Shown one piece after another: positions 45,966 through 55,623 of a DNA stretch of 64,000 bases (within the stretch, counting starts at the first letter, position 1; each line of letters opens with the position of its first letter). The translations under genes and the position numbers were made by a program. The stretch lies in contig NC_088319.1 in the NCBI RefSeq assembly GCF_910592395.1, positions 1,738,001 to 1,802,000 on the forward strand, given 5' to 3'. The notes below the pieces were generated by a model. It saw nothing but the letters and a program-made list of their open reading frames with translations, had not been told where the DNA came from and did no database searches. The stretch is from Lineus longissimus (taxonomy: Eukaryota > Nemertea > Pilidiophora > Heteronemertea > Lineidae).

Positions 45966-46131
45966 CTCGTTCTAAAGAAGGGCAACTGCAACAAAACCAA
46001 CGGCAGTACACGTGCCGGAGACGGGTCCTCGCTGATGGTCCGCAATCCGGTTCATCTGGCGAGGAAAGTTCGTTTTTTTCCATATCCGGGGAGTCCTCCG
46101 GTATGTTTTTGTTCCGCTCTTCTCCGGGCAT
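45925..46131 (-). CDS. Small Cys-rich ORF overlapping the kinase start (doubtful)
   Basis: 68 aa from an ATG, acidic N-terminus then CRWFCCSC, a possible palmitoylation or metal cluster. It overlaps the kinase start by 41 nt in another frame. No homology recognised; it could be chance. Confidence 0.25.
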   Translation of the reverse strand: MPGEERNKNIPEDSPDMEKNELSSPDEPDCGPSARTRLRHVYCRWFCCSCPSLERDDDPKEKNTCGGR

Positions 46132-46302
46132 CAAAGCAACAGTTTGTATAATTGTATACCGAAGAAAGACATGACTTAAATTACTCGCAGTTCACACTCG
46201 TTGTAGTCTGTCACATCTCAGTTTTTGTCTCGGTCCGATTACTCAAGATTGATAGGATATTGGCTAGGGAGGGAGGAGGGAGGAACGATCTCTGGCAGTT
46301 AG

Positions 46303-46776
46303 TTACCAAGGGTCCTTGACAGTTTTAAGGTGCGCTTTCTTCGCCAATTTTCCTGTAGCGGTAGCAGTAGCAGCACTGTTCTTTGATGACTTTTTCTTGC
46401 GTTTTTTAGTGTCACTTTTAGAAGTTGGATCTTCGCCCGTCCAGGATCCGGTCCCCTCCGAATCGCTTTCTTCCTCCGGCTCGTGTGAGACTTTCGGCGC
46501 AGCAAAAGCAGTCGTCGGAGCGGTGGGAATTGGCGTCATGTCTGTTTCGTTCAGCTCGCGTTGTAACTCGGCCCGGAACACTTCGCGTGCCGCAGCTTTT
46601 AACTGCTCTTGTTGTCCTATCAGGTCCCTCATCTCGTCCGCGTTTAAACTCACAGTCTTCGTGTTTCGTCGCAAGTGGAACCACGTCTCCTGGTTCCAAC
46701 GGCAGATGTTGATCGACAGTCGCGGAGACAGTTCTACGGTCACCCGTTCTCGAGGCAGTTTTGATGACGACGCCAT
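46303..46776 (-). CDS. PC4/p15-like ssDNA-binding protein
   Basis: 157 aa from ATG 46776; the longer frame upstream lacks ATG and overlaps PolB. Residues ~10-60 (VELSPRLSINICRWN, ETWFHLRRN, VSLNADEMRDLI) match the PC4 fold with its beta-ridge and following helix. The C-terminus is acidic then Lys-rich, the mirror of eukaryotic PC4. Such proteins bind ssDNA during replication or transcription. It is next to the polymerase. Confidence 0.65.
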   Translation of the reverse strand: MASSSKLPRERVTVELSPRLSINICRWNQETWFHLRRNTKTVSLNADEMRDLIGQQEQLKAAAREVFRAELQRELNETDMTPIPTAPTTAFAAPKVSHEPEEESDSEGTGSWTGEDPTSKSDTKKRKKKSSKNSAATATATGKLAKKAHLKTVKDPW

Positions 46777-46837
46777 TTTGAGTGTTGTTTGGAAGACAAA
46801 GTTCTGACCACACGGGTGTTTTTCATCAATGCCGATC

Positions 46838-49800
46838 TCATTTTTCGTCGTCCTCACTAGAGCTGCTGCTTCCGAGAGACGGTACGGGGGAGGGTGGTTG
46901 ACGGTTGCACCGAAAATCGCCGTAAGCGTACGTCTGAATACCGTCGCTTCGTACCCAACGTTTCAAGTCAAGGCAGGAGAGTCCCTTCTTGTCGCCCGAG
47001 AGGGTGAACAGATCGTGCTTGATCGAGCGAATAGCCTTGAAATGACACCTCTGGGGCTTTTCTGGTTCAAACAGCGCATCGTGATAATTTTCAAAATGTA
47101 ACTTTTGTAATGCCGTTCTCGGGATGCCCTTGGCTTTTGCTTCCCTGCCCTCGGATAGAAATTTGAAGCAGTACATTTTTGCGCGAACCCCCACGAAGGC
47201 AACTATGGATTCTCCCGGGTATTCTATTTTAAATGTGCCCTTGATTTTTTTATTGACCTCACTGTACAACTCGTGCGCTCGGGGGAAATTTGAAAAATCG
47301 AAATACTGTGGCGCAACCGAGGAGAAGATAACCTTTGGCTCGATGTTTTTCACCAGATACACGAGACTATCAGTGTCAGTCATCAAGAGTTGGCAGTTTT
47401 CTGGGCCGCCGAGCACGGGCAGGACGAAGTTGTAGTGAAACTTGTACATGTGGAGTTTACTCAACTCCAATACGGTGAACCCGGCCACCACTGGACTGTT
47501 CAGCTCAACGGATGCGGGTGTAGACTGTACCCCTACTAGTGTTTTATCGTAGAACGTGACGGATTTGAAATTCGGTTTACTCGATAACTTTTTGAAAGCT
47601 GCCTCATTGCTGACTAGCTTCATGTTGACGTGTTTGGTTTTGTCGATTAAGAGTCTGCCAAAGATACTGTTCAGGATCAGCTTCCAAAAGCTGCTTTCAA
47701 AATCGGAGACCGCCTTTGAACGCTTGCTGGTTATAAAGTCTACAAAATCATGCATCCAGCATCTCTGTTCAAAGGCCAGTACACGACGAATGCGCCGCAA
47801 CCGCATGCCGCACTTGAGGTAGTATTTTAAATTTTGATAGTGCACTACGTAGTCCCGCTTCTCAGTCAGATCGGGCACCAGTTTTTCTTGACCAGATTTA
47901 AAGAACGATGCCTCGCCTAGTCTTAGTCCCAATTCATAAGTGTAATCCGACCATTGGGCCGGAGGAATCACCGCTTTGTGTGGAGCCAGAGGATACATGG
48001 TGTGCCTTTCGTGTAGTTCTGCCGGGTAAGTGAGATCTACGCTCAGGATAAAACCCGTTCTCGCGTCGTCTGGAATTTCTGTAACGTTTAATTTGCTGAT
48101 CTCGTTCTTGCTCAACCAACGATAGTTTTTCTCGGGCAAGTTTTTGCTCAGGGCGTGTCCGTATAAATTAGTGCAATCGAGCGCCATGATTTCTTGCCGA
48201 GGCTCCTCGGGTCTGTAGTTTCGGCCCATTTCGGGGATATTGGCCTCGGCGTGGCGTAGCATGATGGAGGCGACACCCCCTCTGACACCCCGTTTCACCC
48301 ACTGCACCATTTCTAGATCGTGTAATACATCCAAGCGCACCTGCGTGCGCTTCAGCATGGCGTGGAAGGCAAAGTGTGGCAGTGTCAAAAACTTGGCCGT
48401 ATCCATTTGGAAATGACCCAAAGACAAATCGCGGAATTTCTCAAAACAATCCGCCAAGAGAAGCACGTCCGTTATCAGATAGACCAGTAGGTAATCTTTC
48501 AGATTTTGGCAAGCCGCAGCCCTCCACACCCGCTCCGCGTGTTTATATTCGGCCTCCGTGACGCTTACTTCACGAAGAGAATCATAAAACACCTCTTTTG
48601 AAGGGAGTTTATCGAGTTTGAGTTTATCTTCCCCGTCTAGGAAGTCGTAACAGAACACACCTTTTCTACTCAAGAGCTCGTATTGCTCGGTGTTGCCTCT
48701 GACATATTCCCATAAGAGCGGGAACACGGTTGGATTCTTGGCGTTGGACCCTCCAACGGTGCTCTTGGCATTCTTCATGGATTCCGCAATCGAGCTCAAG
48801 GAAGCTTTCATGAATTCAAATGAATCTTGAAAGACGATTTCCCTGTCAAATACGGCCAAGTAGTGCTCAGTGTTTCTTGGTAAAATCCGAGGGGGTGACA
48901 CCCGGCGTTCTTCATTTCGTCGCGCTATGGCTTTGATCAAAAGATGCTGGTCGAATCGTATGGCTCCGTGAGCAAAACAAGGCACCATTGTTGTTTTTTC
49001 GCTCGCGTAAGTGAAGTTACAACGGTTACACAAGGCGTAACGGTATTTTCCAGAAAGGTGACAATGATCTTTGAGGGGGGAAGTGAATCCTGCGAAATCC
49101 GCCCCGCACATTTCACAACACGTTTGTTGGCGAAAACGAAGCCAGTCTTCGGGGGTCATTTTTAAAGGCAGGTTTTGAGTATCATTTATGAGTTGGATCT
49201 CTTCTCTTTGAACGTCTAGCCAATCGAGAAATCTTTCTACGCAATCCGCCCCGACCCGGTGATACAGGGATGAGTTGTATGTCCTATTTGGGTTACATAT
49301 CCTGATTGCGGCCACGGCAATTGGTACGTGCCGCCTTCGGGAATCGTCTTCTGGACAGGGGATTTGCATTGTTTCAAAGTCATAGTATATCACAAATCTG
49401 GCCATTGTCATTTTTTCAAACTGGCAAAATTGGACAGTAGATGCCTTTTTCGGAGTTTTGTAAAGTTGAGGCTTCTGTGCGCAGCAACTGCGCCAGTGCT
49501 CGCCCCGGCGGTCTTCTGTCGCGAACATACATAAACAAGCGCGGCAGACATATTTCCTCCTCTGAGTGACGCCGCTGCCTAAAAGGCGAGTCAAACTCGA
49601 GATAAGAAAGTAGTGATTTCGAAACAGCAGCAAGTCCACACACTGTCCCTCCCTCGGCTGACTGGGTAAATTCTTACTCAAATAGTAGATTCGAATCGGG
49701 GGAGTCTTGTTGGGTCGTTTTGAAGCGGTGATTCCAAAAACGCTCAGGACAAGAGACGGATTGTTTCTCTCGAAAAACGCCATTTGGGCTAACGGCGTCG

Positions 49801-50491
49801 GGAAGCTCAAGCCAGAAAAATTCAACTTACTCTTCGTGTACCAAGCCTCAAGTTTATATCGAGGCGGGGGTCTGCTCCAACTGCGCCCGTTTTCAAAAAG
49901 CAATAAGCAGTCGCGAAAACACACGTCCTCCTTTGATTTGGGGGGGCTGACACAGGCTCTCTTTCCGAGCAGATCTCGAGGCAACCCACAGTGTCTGGCG
50001 TCACCACACGAGGCCTGCCCGCCTCCGCGAAATGGAGTGAATGCCGATAGATACAGACAAAGACTTAGCACTCGATCAAAAGTCCATCCGGAACCTTCGT
50101 GATGATAGGCGTCAACTTTCCCAGAGATCTCTTCCAACTGCGATGTAACCAGTTCGTCAATTCCTTGTTCTACGAGCAAGCTCCTCACCTGTGTACGAAA
50201 CCACGGTTCGGCCGTATGTTCCACAAATTCTGTTGTGGTGTTGTCTTCCCCGGGGCCGGGGGCCATCGGAACCAATTTGGAGAAAAACACCCGCAGTTCG
50301 ACGTGATATTTAAAGGCTTGGGACCCGGATCCCTTCGAGACTAGTATCTTCTTGAGTTGATTTACTATTAACGGGTGCGCTTCTTTCGTTAAAAACATTT
50401 GCAAATCATGCTGTAATCGCACCGGGGGCCCGTAAACATACTTTTGGGCCGTCCGACCCTTTGGGCCAAAAATGTTCTCCAGACGAAACAT
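46838..50491 (-). CDS. polB: Protein-primed family B DNA polymerase
   Basis: 1217 aa. An N-terminal region of ~360 residues of unknown fold includes a CxxC...HxxxC finger (316-336). Exo I is at YYDFET (369-374) and an HNH/endonuclease VII-like Cys-His insertion at 459-492 (CEMC, DHCH, CNRC). Exo II is near 509-519, and an Exo III-like YLITDVLLLAD at 671-681. Motif A is LDCTNLYGHALSKNLP (771-786), motif B KLILNSIFG (937-945), motif C MTDTDSL (1037-1043). All catalytic acids are present. It copies the linear element from a protein primer at the inverted termini. Confidence 0.96.
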   Translation of the reverse strand: MFRLENIFGPKGRTAQKYVYGPPVRLQHDLQMFLTKEAHPLIVNQLKKILVSKGSGSQAFKYHVELRVFFSKLVPMAPGPGEDNTTTEFVEHTAEPWFRTQVRSLLVEQGIDELVTSQLEEISGKVDAYHHEGSGWTFDRVLSLCLYLSAFTPFRGGGQASCGDARHCGLPRDLLGKRACVSPPKSKEDVCFRDCLLLFENGRSWSRPPPRYKLEAWYTKSKLNFSGLSFPTPLAQMAFFERNNPSLVLSVFGITASKRPNKTPPIRIYYLSKNLPSQPREGQCVDLLLFRNHYFLISSLTRLLGSGVTQRRKYVCRACLCMFATEDRRGEHWRSCCAQKPQLYKTPKKASTVQFCQFEKMTMARFVIYYDFETMQIPCPEDDSRRRHVPIAVAAIRICNPNRTYNSSLYHRVGADCVERFLDWLDVQREEIQLINDTQNLPLKMTPEDWLRFRQQTCCEMCGADFAGFTSPLKDHCHLSGKYRYALCNRCNFTYASEKTTMVPCFAHGAIRFDQHLLIKAIARRNEERRVSPPRILPRNTEHYLAVFDREIVFQDSFEFMKASLSSIAESMKNAKSTVGGSNAKNPTVFPLLWEYVRGNTEQYELLSRKGVFCYDFLDGEDKLKLDKLPSKEVFYDSLREVSVTEAEYKHAERVWRAAACQNLKDYLLVYLITDVLLLADCFEKFRDLSLGHFQMDTAKFLTLPHFAFHAMLKRTQVRLDVLHDLEMVQWVKRGVRGGVASIMLRHAEANIPEMGRNYRPEEPRQEIMALDCTNLYGHALSKNLPEKNYRWLSKNEISKLNVTEIPDDARTGFILSVDLTYPAELHERHTMYPLAPHKAVIPPAQWSDYTYELGLRLGEASFFKSGQEKLVPDLTEKRDYVVHYQNLKYYLKCGMRLRRIRRVLAFEQRCWMHDFVDFITSKRSKAVSDFESSFWKLILNSIFGRLLIDKTKHVNMKLVSNEAAFKKLSSKPNFKSVTFYDKTLVGVQSTPASVELNSPVVAGFTVLELSKLHMYKFHYNFVLPVLGGPENCQLLMTDTDSLVYLVKNIEPKVIFSSVAPQYFDFSNFPRAHELYSEVNKKIKGTFKIEYPGESIVAFVGVRAKMYCFKFLSEGREAKAKGIPRTALQKLHFENYHDALFEPEKPQRCHFKAIRSIKHDLFTLSGDKKGLSCLDLKRWVRSDGIQTYAYGDFRCNRQPPSPVPSLGSSSSSEDDEK

Positions 50492-50671
50492 GATACCTCT
50501 CGTCTCCCGTTTCCCTTTCTCGCGCGCCTATTCACAAGACTGTTTTGAGGATGATAATTTCGAGTTGAAAAACTGCCGTTTTAACGTTGACAGCGCCCTC
50601 ATTACACTGACTAGCTACTAGTAATTCCGCCTACTATTAACAGAATTCAACTTAATGTTTTCTCCTCAAAA

Positions 50672-51760
50672 TTAGTTGTCGGCTCGCCTGCGTCTGAAGT
50701 GGAGCGTGCAAAGTACCTTCCCCCACTGAAATTTGACCGGTTCACCTGTCTCGTGGCGTATTTCCAAATCGATTTCATTGAAAAACGACCCATTCAGTGG
50801 AAGGTATCGCGGCCGCACGAAAGCGTGGCTCAGTTGCTTTCCTCGATTCCGCGGATCCACGGGCACGCTCCGCAAAAGCGGGGTGTATACATCACCCACG
50901 GGTGTTGATTTGACGATGGATGAGTAGATGAACAGGTTGTACGCATTGAATTCCAAGTTTGGCTTGCGGTCTCCCTTGATCAAGTATCGCTTCGCCTGGT
51001 TGAGCGGCAGATTATCGGTGACCAAGCGGGCCGGGCTCACCGGAGCCTCGTCCGTCGAAGGACTCGCAGCCGCCCCTTGTATTTGCCCTTGTCCTTCGGT
51101 CGAGGGTGCGTCCTTTGTCCGCCTAGCGGTAGTTCCTTTGCTTCGTTTAGAACGCGACGGTCGTTGCGTTCGCCGTTTGCCCCCAACCACCAATTTGTCT
51201 TCGGCAAAGGGTCCCTTGGTCGTGGCCACCGTTCCTTCGCTAAAAAAAAATTTGGTTCGAGAAAAACCCAACGCTTCGGCTAAATGAGTAGATATTTCTA
51301 CGGCCTCGCCCTCGAATAGAATTAGCTGCACGAACCCGGTTGCTGTCAGGCGGAATTTTCCGGCCCATATTCTATTCGGTAAGTTCTCAAGGCGGGGTCG
51401 CCTCTCGTTTAAGCCTTGAATTAAATCTTCTACGGTTCCGTAATCCTGCACGGGTAGCCCGGCCGGGAGACAGGCTGTCAATGTCGTCGCCGGTATAAGC
51501 GGTTGTCTTATGTCCGCTACGGCAACCTTGTATTCGCAACGTTGAGCGGGAAATGGCACTGTCCAGCTGTGCGGGAATGTAATTTCCACCAATGCAACTT
51601 CGACTTCGCCCGGGATTAAGCTGACATCTATGGGCTTCGGCAGCCGAACAACAAACTTGTTGGCTTTATTCTGAGGGAATCCAGCCGCTACCGGTGTATT
51701 TGATGGCAAGACCACAAAACCTACATTAGTGACATTATGCGGGTCGTTTCTGGCGGCCAT
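50672..51760 (-). CDS. Minor capsid (penton-like) protein
   Basis: 362 aa, ATG start. It opens with VGFVVLPSNTPVAAGFPQNK and 'PGEVEVALVEITFPHSWTV', and ends NEIDLEIRHETGEPVKFQWG then a basic LHFRRRR. Both ends match the Polinton penton-type single jelly roll, which closes capsid vertices. A Lys/Arg- and Ser-rich insertion (~195-245) separates the two halves. It sits 180 nt upstream of the polymerase start. Confidence 0.85.
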   Translation of the reverse strand: MAARNDPHNVTNVGFVVLPSNTPVAAGFPQNKANKFVVRLPKPIDVSLIPGEVEVALVEITFPHSWTVPFPAQRCEYKVAVADIRQPLIPATTLTACLPAGLPVQDYGTVEDLIQGLNERRPRLENLPNRIWAGKFRLTATGFVQLILFEGEAVEISTHLAEALGFSRTKFFFSEGTVATTKGPFAEDKLVVGGKRRTQRPSRSKRSKGTTARRTKDAPSTEGQGQIQGAAASPSTDEAPVSPARLVTDNLPLNQAKRYLIKGDRKPNLEFNAYNLFIYSSIVKSTPVGDVYTPLLRSVPVDPRNRGKQLSHAFVRPRYLPLNGSFFNEIDLEIRHETGEPVKFQWGKVLCTLHFRRRRADN

Positions 51761-51884
51761 AATATTTCTTGCTTAATTTTCCGAGATGCGACTCTCAAAA
51801 GACGGCAAGTCGCTGTATTCACAAAGGGCTTTTTGTTGTTGTTGCGCCCTTGACGTTGCAACGTTGCTATAGTTCACCCGGCGA

Positions 51885-52399
51885 AAATGATGTGTCCCTG
51901 ACTGGGCACTATCAAATTATTATATATTAAATACAACTGTTGTTCAGTTCTGATGAAGATAAAAATGTTCATAATACGATTCGACACCACCCCGGGATTC
52001 GACACCCCGGCTGTGAGCAAACCGAAGAATCGAATAGATTACGGGGCTTTTAAAATTATTCTAGACAATATTATTATTCTTTATTCGATCTACTACGAAA
52101 AAGGTTCTATCAACGCTTATACAATAATTTCAAACTAGAAAATGATGTGTCCCTGACTGGGCACTATCAAATTATTATATATTAAATACAACTGTTGTTC
52201 AGTTCTGATGAAGATAAAAATGTTCATAATACGATTCTACACCACCCCGGGATTCGACACCACCACCCCGGCTGTGAGAAAACCGAAGAATCGAATAGAT
52301 TACGGGGCTTTTAAAATTATTCTAGACAATATTATTCTTCTCTATTCGATCTACTACGAAAAAGGTTCTATCAACGCTTATACAATAATTTCAAACTAA
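51885..52399 (+). repeat. Two direct repeat units (~255 bp) with a 61-63 codon ORF
   Basis: Units run 51885-52138 and 52139-52399. Each has 'aaatgatgtgtccctgactg', an ATG-started ORF (51953-52138 and 52208-52399) and the same end. The copies differ by a 6-nt insertion that keeps the frame. Two more units lie at 53340-53755. Confidence 0.85.
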
Positions 52400-52482
52400 C
52401 TACTTCAAAGGGCCGGGCTCACATTGGTTAAGAACCAAGCTTTCGTTTTTCCCCCCCGCTGGACCCAACCCGGTGTGTCCAG

Positions 52483-52734
52483 ATGTCCTTCAGGGCATCG
52501 AACGTGGCAGCGTCTAGCTCGCATTCTCCTTCCTGTCGCCTATCTTTCGAGAAAGCTGCGTTTGAAAAACCTGCTCGCAGATTGCGAATACAAGGACTAT
52601 TGGGCGCGCAAGCTGAACATAAATGTCCGAAGGGACATCTCCTGAAGACATCCGATAACTATTTGGGGGTAGATAGTCCGCAGCAACAGTCTATATCCAC
52701 TGATTTAGACATTATTTCAATGGGTGATTTGTAA
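52483..52734 (+). CDS. Small plus-strand ORF, convergent with the next gene
   Basis: 83 aa from ATG. Ser/Ala-rich start, 'CPKGHLLKTSDNYLGVDS' and an acidic end (TDLDIISMGDL). Its stop lies 2 nt from the stop of the minus-strand ORF at 52737, a tail-to-tail arrangement. No homologue recognised. Confidence 0.35.
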   Translation: MSFRASNVAASSSHSPSCRLSFEKAAFEKPARRLRIQGLLGAQAEHKCPKGHLLKTSDNYLGVDSPQQQSISTDLDIISMGDL

Positions 52735-52736
52735 AG

Positions 52737-53123
52737 TCAAACTGCGGTCATGCCGGCTCTGGATAAAACGTAAAGCGTCTTGAGGTATGCGGGGATGAGG
52801 TTTGCCTCGAGCAAATCAAACTCAACGAATTCTTTAGACTGTAGTTCTTGCTTAATATTCTTCAAGACCTCCGCCGCGAAGGGGGGATGAAGTTCAAGTT
52901 CGAATTTTCTATATTGAGTAAATGCAAATTCAAATAAATTGTCATCGTATTCTGCCCCCTTTGCTAAAGCAAGCTCACAATTGCAAATGAACAGATCTCT
53001 GGCATTGACTTTTGTCGGCAGAACGAAAACGCGCCACTTGGGGGGGTGAAGTTGTCCACATCCAGGCACCAGCAGCTGAGCACAGGAGGAGGGATCGGCG
53101 TCCACTTTTAAAAATAACACCAT
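52737..53123 (-). CDS. Unknown protein of the accessory arm
   Basis: 128 aa from ATG 53123; the frame stays open upstream to ~53192 without another ATG, so a 5' exon is possible. It starts MVLFLKVDADPSSC. The C-terminal part 'EANLIPAYLKTLYVLSRAG' resembles 'SEIPDLLRGIYFLQR' in the spliced gene at 57890-58578, hinting at related folds. Function unknown. Confidence 0.5.
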   Translation of the reverse strand: MVLFLKVDADPSSCAQLLVPGCGQLHPPKWRVFVLPTKVNARDLFICNCELALAKGAEYDDNLFEFAFTQYRKFELELHPPFAAEVLKNIKQELQSKEFVEFDLLEANLIPAYLKTLYVLSRAGMTAV

Positions 53124-53339
53124 GTCTTTCTCCTGGACTAGAATCGAATTAAAAGGGTATAGACATAAACGTATAGATGTTCCGAGTGACAATTGAAGGA
53201 AGGGTCTTTGTAGTCATCAGATTCACACTAGTATATAGACATCGATTGGGAATACACTTTTCTTCTTTCGAATGTCGACATCAAAACCCTGTCGAACCGA
53301 ATCCCTTTGCGGTCCTTTCGGTTGGCTCTAGATCTTGAG

Positions 53340-53755
53340 CGCGTTCCCAGAGTAAATACAACTGTTGTTCAGTTCTGATGAAGATAAAAATGTTCATAAT
53401 ACGATTCTACACCACCCCGGGATTCGACACCACCACCCCGGCTGTGAGCAAACCGAAGAATCGAATAGATTACGGGGCTTTTAAAATTATTCTAGACAAT
53501 ATTATTCTTCTCTATTCGATCTACTACGAAAAAGGTTCTATCAACGCTTATACAATAATTTCAAACTAGAAAATGATGTGTCCCTGAATGGACACTATCA
53601 AATTATTATATATAAAATACAACTGTTGTTCAGTTCTGATGAAGATAAAAATGTTCATAATACGATTCTACACCACCCCTGTGAGCAAACCGAAGAATCG
53701 AATAGATTACGGGGCTTTCAAATAAAATTTTAAATAATTTGACTAACTAACTACT
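53340..53755 (+). repeat. Third and fourth units of the ~255-bp repeat
   Basis: The third unit (ORF 53378-53569) keeps the same 63-codon frame. The fourth is internally deleted. The four units bracket the two small convergent genes. Confidence 0.85.
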
Positions 53756-54661
53756 TCAAAGGGGGGCCGGAATCAATTTATGTGCTAAAAAATCTCTGAG
53801 ATAGAGAGGCAAGCCCAGCTGTTCCGCAGCGCTGGTGGATATCAGCTGATCAGCAGGATGCAACTGCTGCAGTCGATTCCTGATGGAGAATCGAGCGAGC
53901 CGGAGAAGACTTGGGGGCGACTCGCTACGATTCTTCACCAGGCGCTTCAAGCTCAACAGCGCTGCGAAAAACTCACTGGGTAGCCTCTCAAAACAAATTT
54001 TAAGTAAATTTTGGATAGATAAAGCAGATTCTTTATCTATCGAAAGCATAAAATCGCCAAATTTCAAGAGCCGAAAAATCATGCTTTCTCGTTCTTTCAT
54101 CGGTTGCCTACACCATCTATGAGTCAAATTTAACACGGCAGAGGCGGTTTCCGAGAGAAAATATTCTTGAAAATCCGTGTCGGGGAGGAGGATAAATTCC
54201 AACCCGCCGATTAGGACAGACGATTCGGGATCCGTCCCGTAGTCCAGTAGGATTTTAAAGGTCTCGGGACCCCCAAACAGAATCGCCTGCAGGAGAATAC
54301 TTTTTCTCGAATACGCAGAAAAAAATGCGGGATAAACGGCCGTAGCGTTGAAATTGAGGTCGATTTGCGCCTCCCGCACTCTACGACAAAATAAAACTAT
54401 CAACTCGTCCAGCCCCCCTCCTCCCGAAACCAGGTTGAATAAAATGACAGCGCCGCGTCCTCGCGGGGCCAGGGAATCGTGGATAGACTCCTCGTCGAGA
54501 AGATACTCCACGTATTCCCTGCGCCGGAAAGAAATGGCGCTCCACAAGGCTTCCGCTTTTGTAGTCTCCTCTCCAAACCAATCGGTAGCGGAGTCTTCCG
54601 CCCTGCGCATCTCCAACTCACTAACAGATAACTTTTCGTTATAGAGTGCGCAGTGGAACAT
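53756..54661 (-). CDS. Ankyrin/SOCS-box-like (ASB-type) protein
   Basis: 301 aa, ATG start. Degenerate ankyrin-like helix pairs (AEALWSAISFRRREYVEYLL; SILLQAILFGGPETFKILLD) precede a C-terminal ~48-residue segment that reads as a SOCS box. Its BC-box is SLLRLARFSI (251-260) and its Cul5-box-like motif LGLPLYLRDFL. By family, ASB proteins recruit Elongin B/C and Cullin-5 to ubiquitinate a bound target. Here that could redirect the host ligase, though the ankyrin part is too diverged to predict a substrate. It may be a captured host gene. Confidence 0.6.
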   Translation of the reverse strand: MFHCALYNEKLSVSELEMRRAEDSATDWFGEETTKAEALWSAISFRRREYVEYLLDEESIHDSLAPRGRGAVILFNLVSGGGGLDELIVLFCRRVREAQIDLNFNATAVYPAFFSAYSRKSILLQAILFGGPETFKILLDYGTDPESSVLIGGLEFILLPDTDFQEYFLSETASAVLNLTHRWCRQPMKERESMIFRLLKFGDFMLSIDKESALSIQNLLKICFERLPSEFFAALLSLKRLVKNRSESPPSLLRLARFSIRNRLQQLHPADQLISTSAAEQLGLPLYLRDFLAHKLIPAPL

Positions 54662-54799
54662 CTTGCTGCAAAAATAAGAGAGACAGTTTTAGCTTCGAGC
54701 AGACGATAAACGGCTAAAGCTAACAGTATGATTGTATGGGTGTACCGCGTACATAATGTATATACCTTATTTTTAAAGCGCCCTTTTCAGAAGAATGAT

Positions 54800-55114
54800 T
54801 CAAAGGCGCTTTACCACTGAGAAGAAGTTATCAATTTGAAAATGCTCTCGGAAAAGCTGACGCTTAACCCGCCTTTTTAAAGAGAGACAAATTGTCCAAT
54901 CGACGTATGACTGCAGGCAGGCTATTCCACAATACAGCGCCACCGCCGCCGCCGCCGCGTGACCAAAGTGTTTCTCGTCGTACCGGATTCGCGTCTCTGG
55001 AGGGAATAAGCTGGGTGACTCTTGATGCAGAGCGTAAACCTCTGTTAATTTACTTAATTTAACAGGATTCCTACAATCAGACTTTTGCTTCCTGGCAGCA
55101 AGACGCATCCTCAT
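54800..55114 (-). CDS. Unknown small ORF
   Basis: 104 aa from ATG. Basic N-terminus, an Ala-rich hydrophobic stretch (HAAAAAVALYCGIACLQSYV) and a basic helix (LSLKRRVKRQLFREHF). No family recognised. It is 138 nt upstream of the ASB-like gene, in the same orientation. 55115-55260 upstream of it shows nothing else. Confidence 0.4.
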   Translation of the reverse strand: MRMRLAARKQKSDCRNPVKLSKLTEVYALHQESPSLFPPETRIRYDEKHFGHAAAAAVALYCGIACLQSYVDWTICLSLKRRVKRQLFREHFQIDNFFSVVKRL

Positions 55115-55264
55115 ATGACTATTTACTACTATAGTTCCGTACTAAACAACATCCAACGCGGGTCATCTCTTGTAGAGCAAAAACTATAACAACCCGGTTC
55201 TCATGCAAAAAAAAAATGAACCACAACTATCAAATAAATGGGAGGAGTATTTCGTTCTTATTCA

Positions 55265-55270
55265 TTTATT
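55265..55270 (-). promoter_or_regulatory. Polyadenylation signal AATAAA
   Basis: On the minus strand, ~100 nt past the second (extension) stop of the spliced gene and ~350 nt past its first stop, so one mRNA end would include both. Confidence 0.4.
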
Positions 55271-55368
55271 GAACGTACCAAGCAAATTCCCATTAGCAAA
55301 TGGGAGGTCCGCTGAAAAAAATCTAACATTTAGTGAAGTTTCATGTAGGCCTAATATACGTGAGCGCC

Positions 55369-55623
55369 TCATTTAAAGTTTTCCTCCACAAACTGTGGAA
55401 TCTTATAGTTTAATGTTTTGGCCGCAGAATGCAGCACTCGATCGAATTGGAAAACAGATCTTCTTACAGTTCGTATCTGATCTAACGAGGCGTATTTCCT
55501 AAAAATCTTGGGGCCAATTTTTCGGGTAACGGGCGAAGCCACCCTTCTCGGATGAAAGGGATATTTCCGGCGTAAACCCGAAGCCAATTCGGTTTCCAAC
55601 CGTGAGCCCGTTTTTGATGATAG
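55369..55623 (-). other. Possible stop-codon readthrough extension (84 aa)
   Basis: The frame of the upstream gene continues past its TGA with no stop for 84 codons. The stop context is AAA-TGA-CTA, and UGA-CUA is an established leaky-stop context. The extension is basic and protein-like (KYPFHPRRVASPVTRKIGPK). No ATG lies in it, so it is not an independent ORF. Confidence 0.45.
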
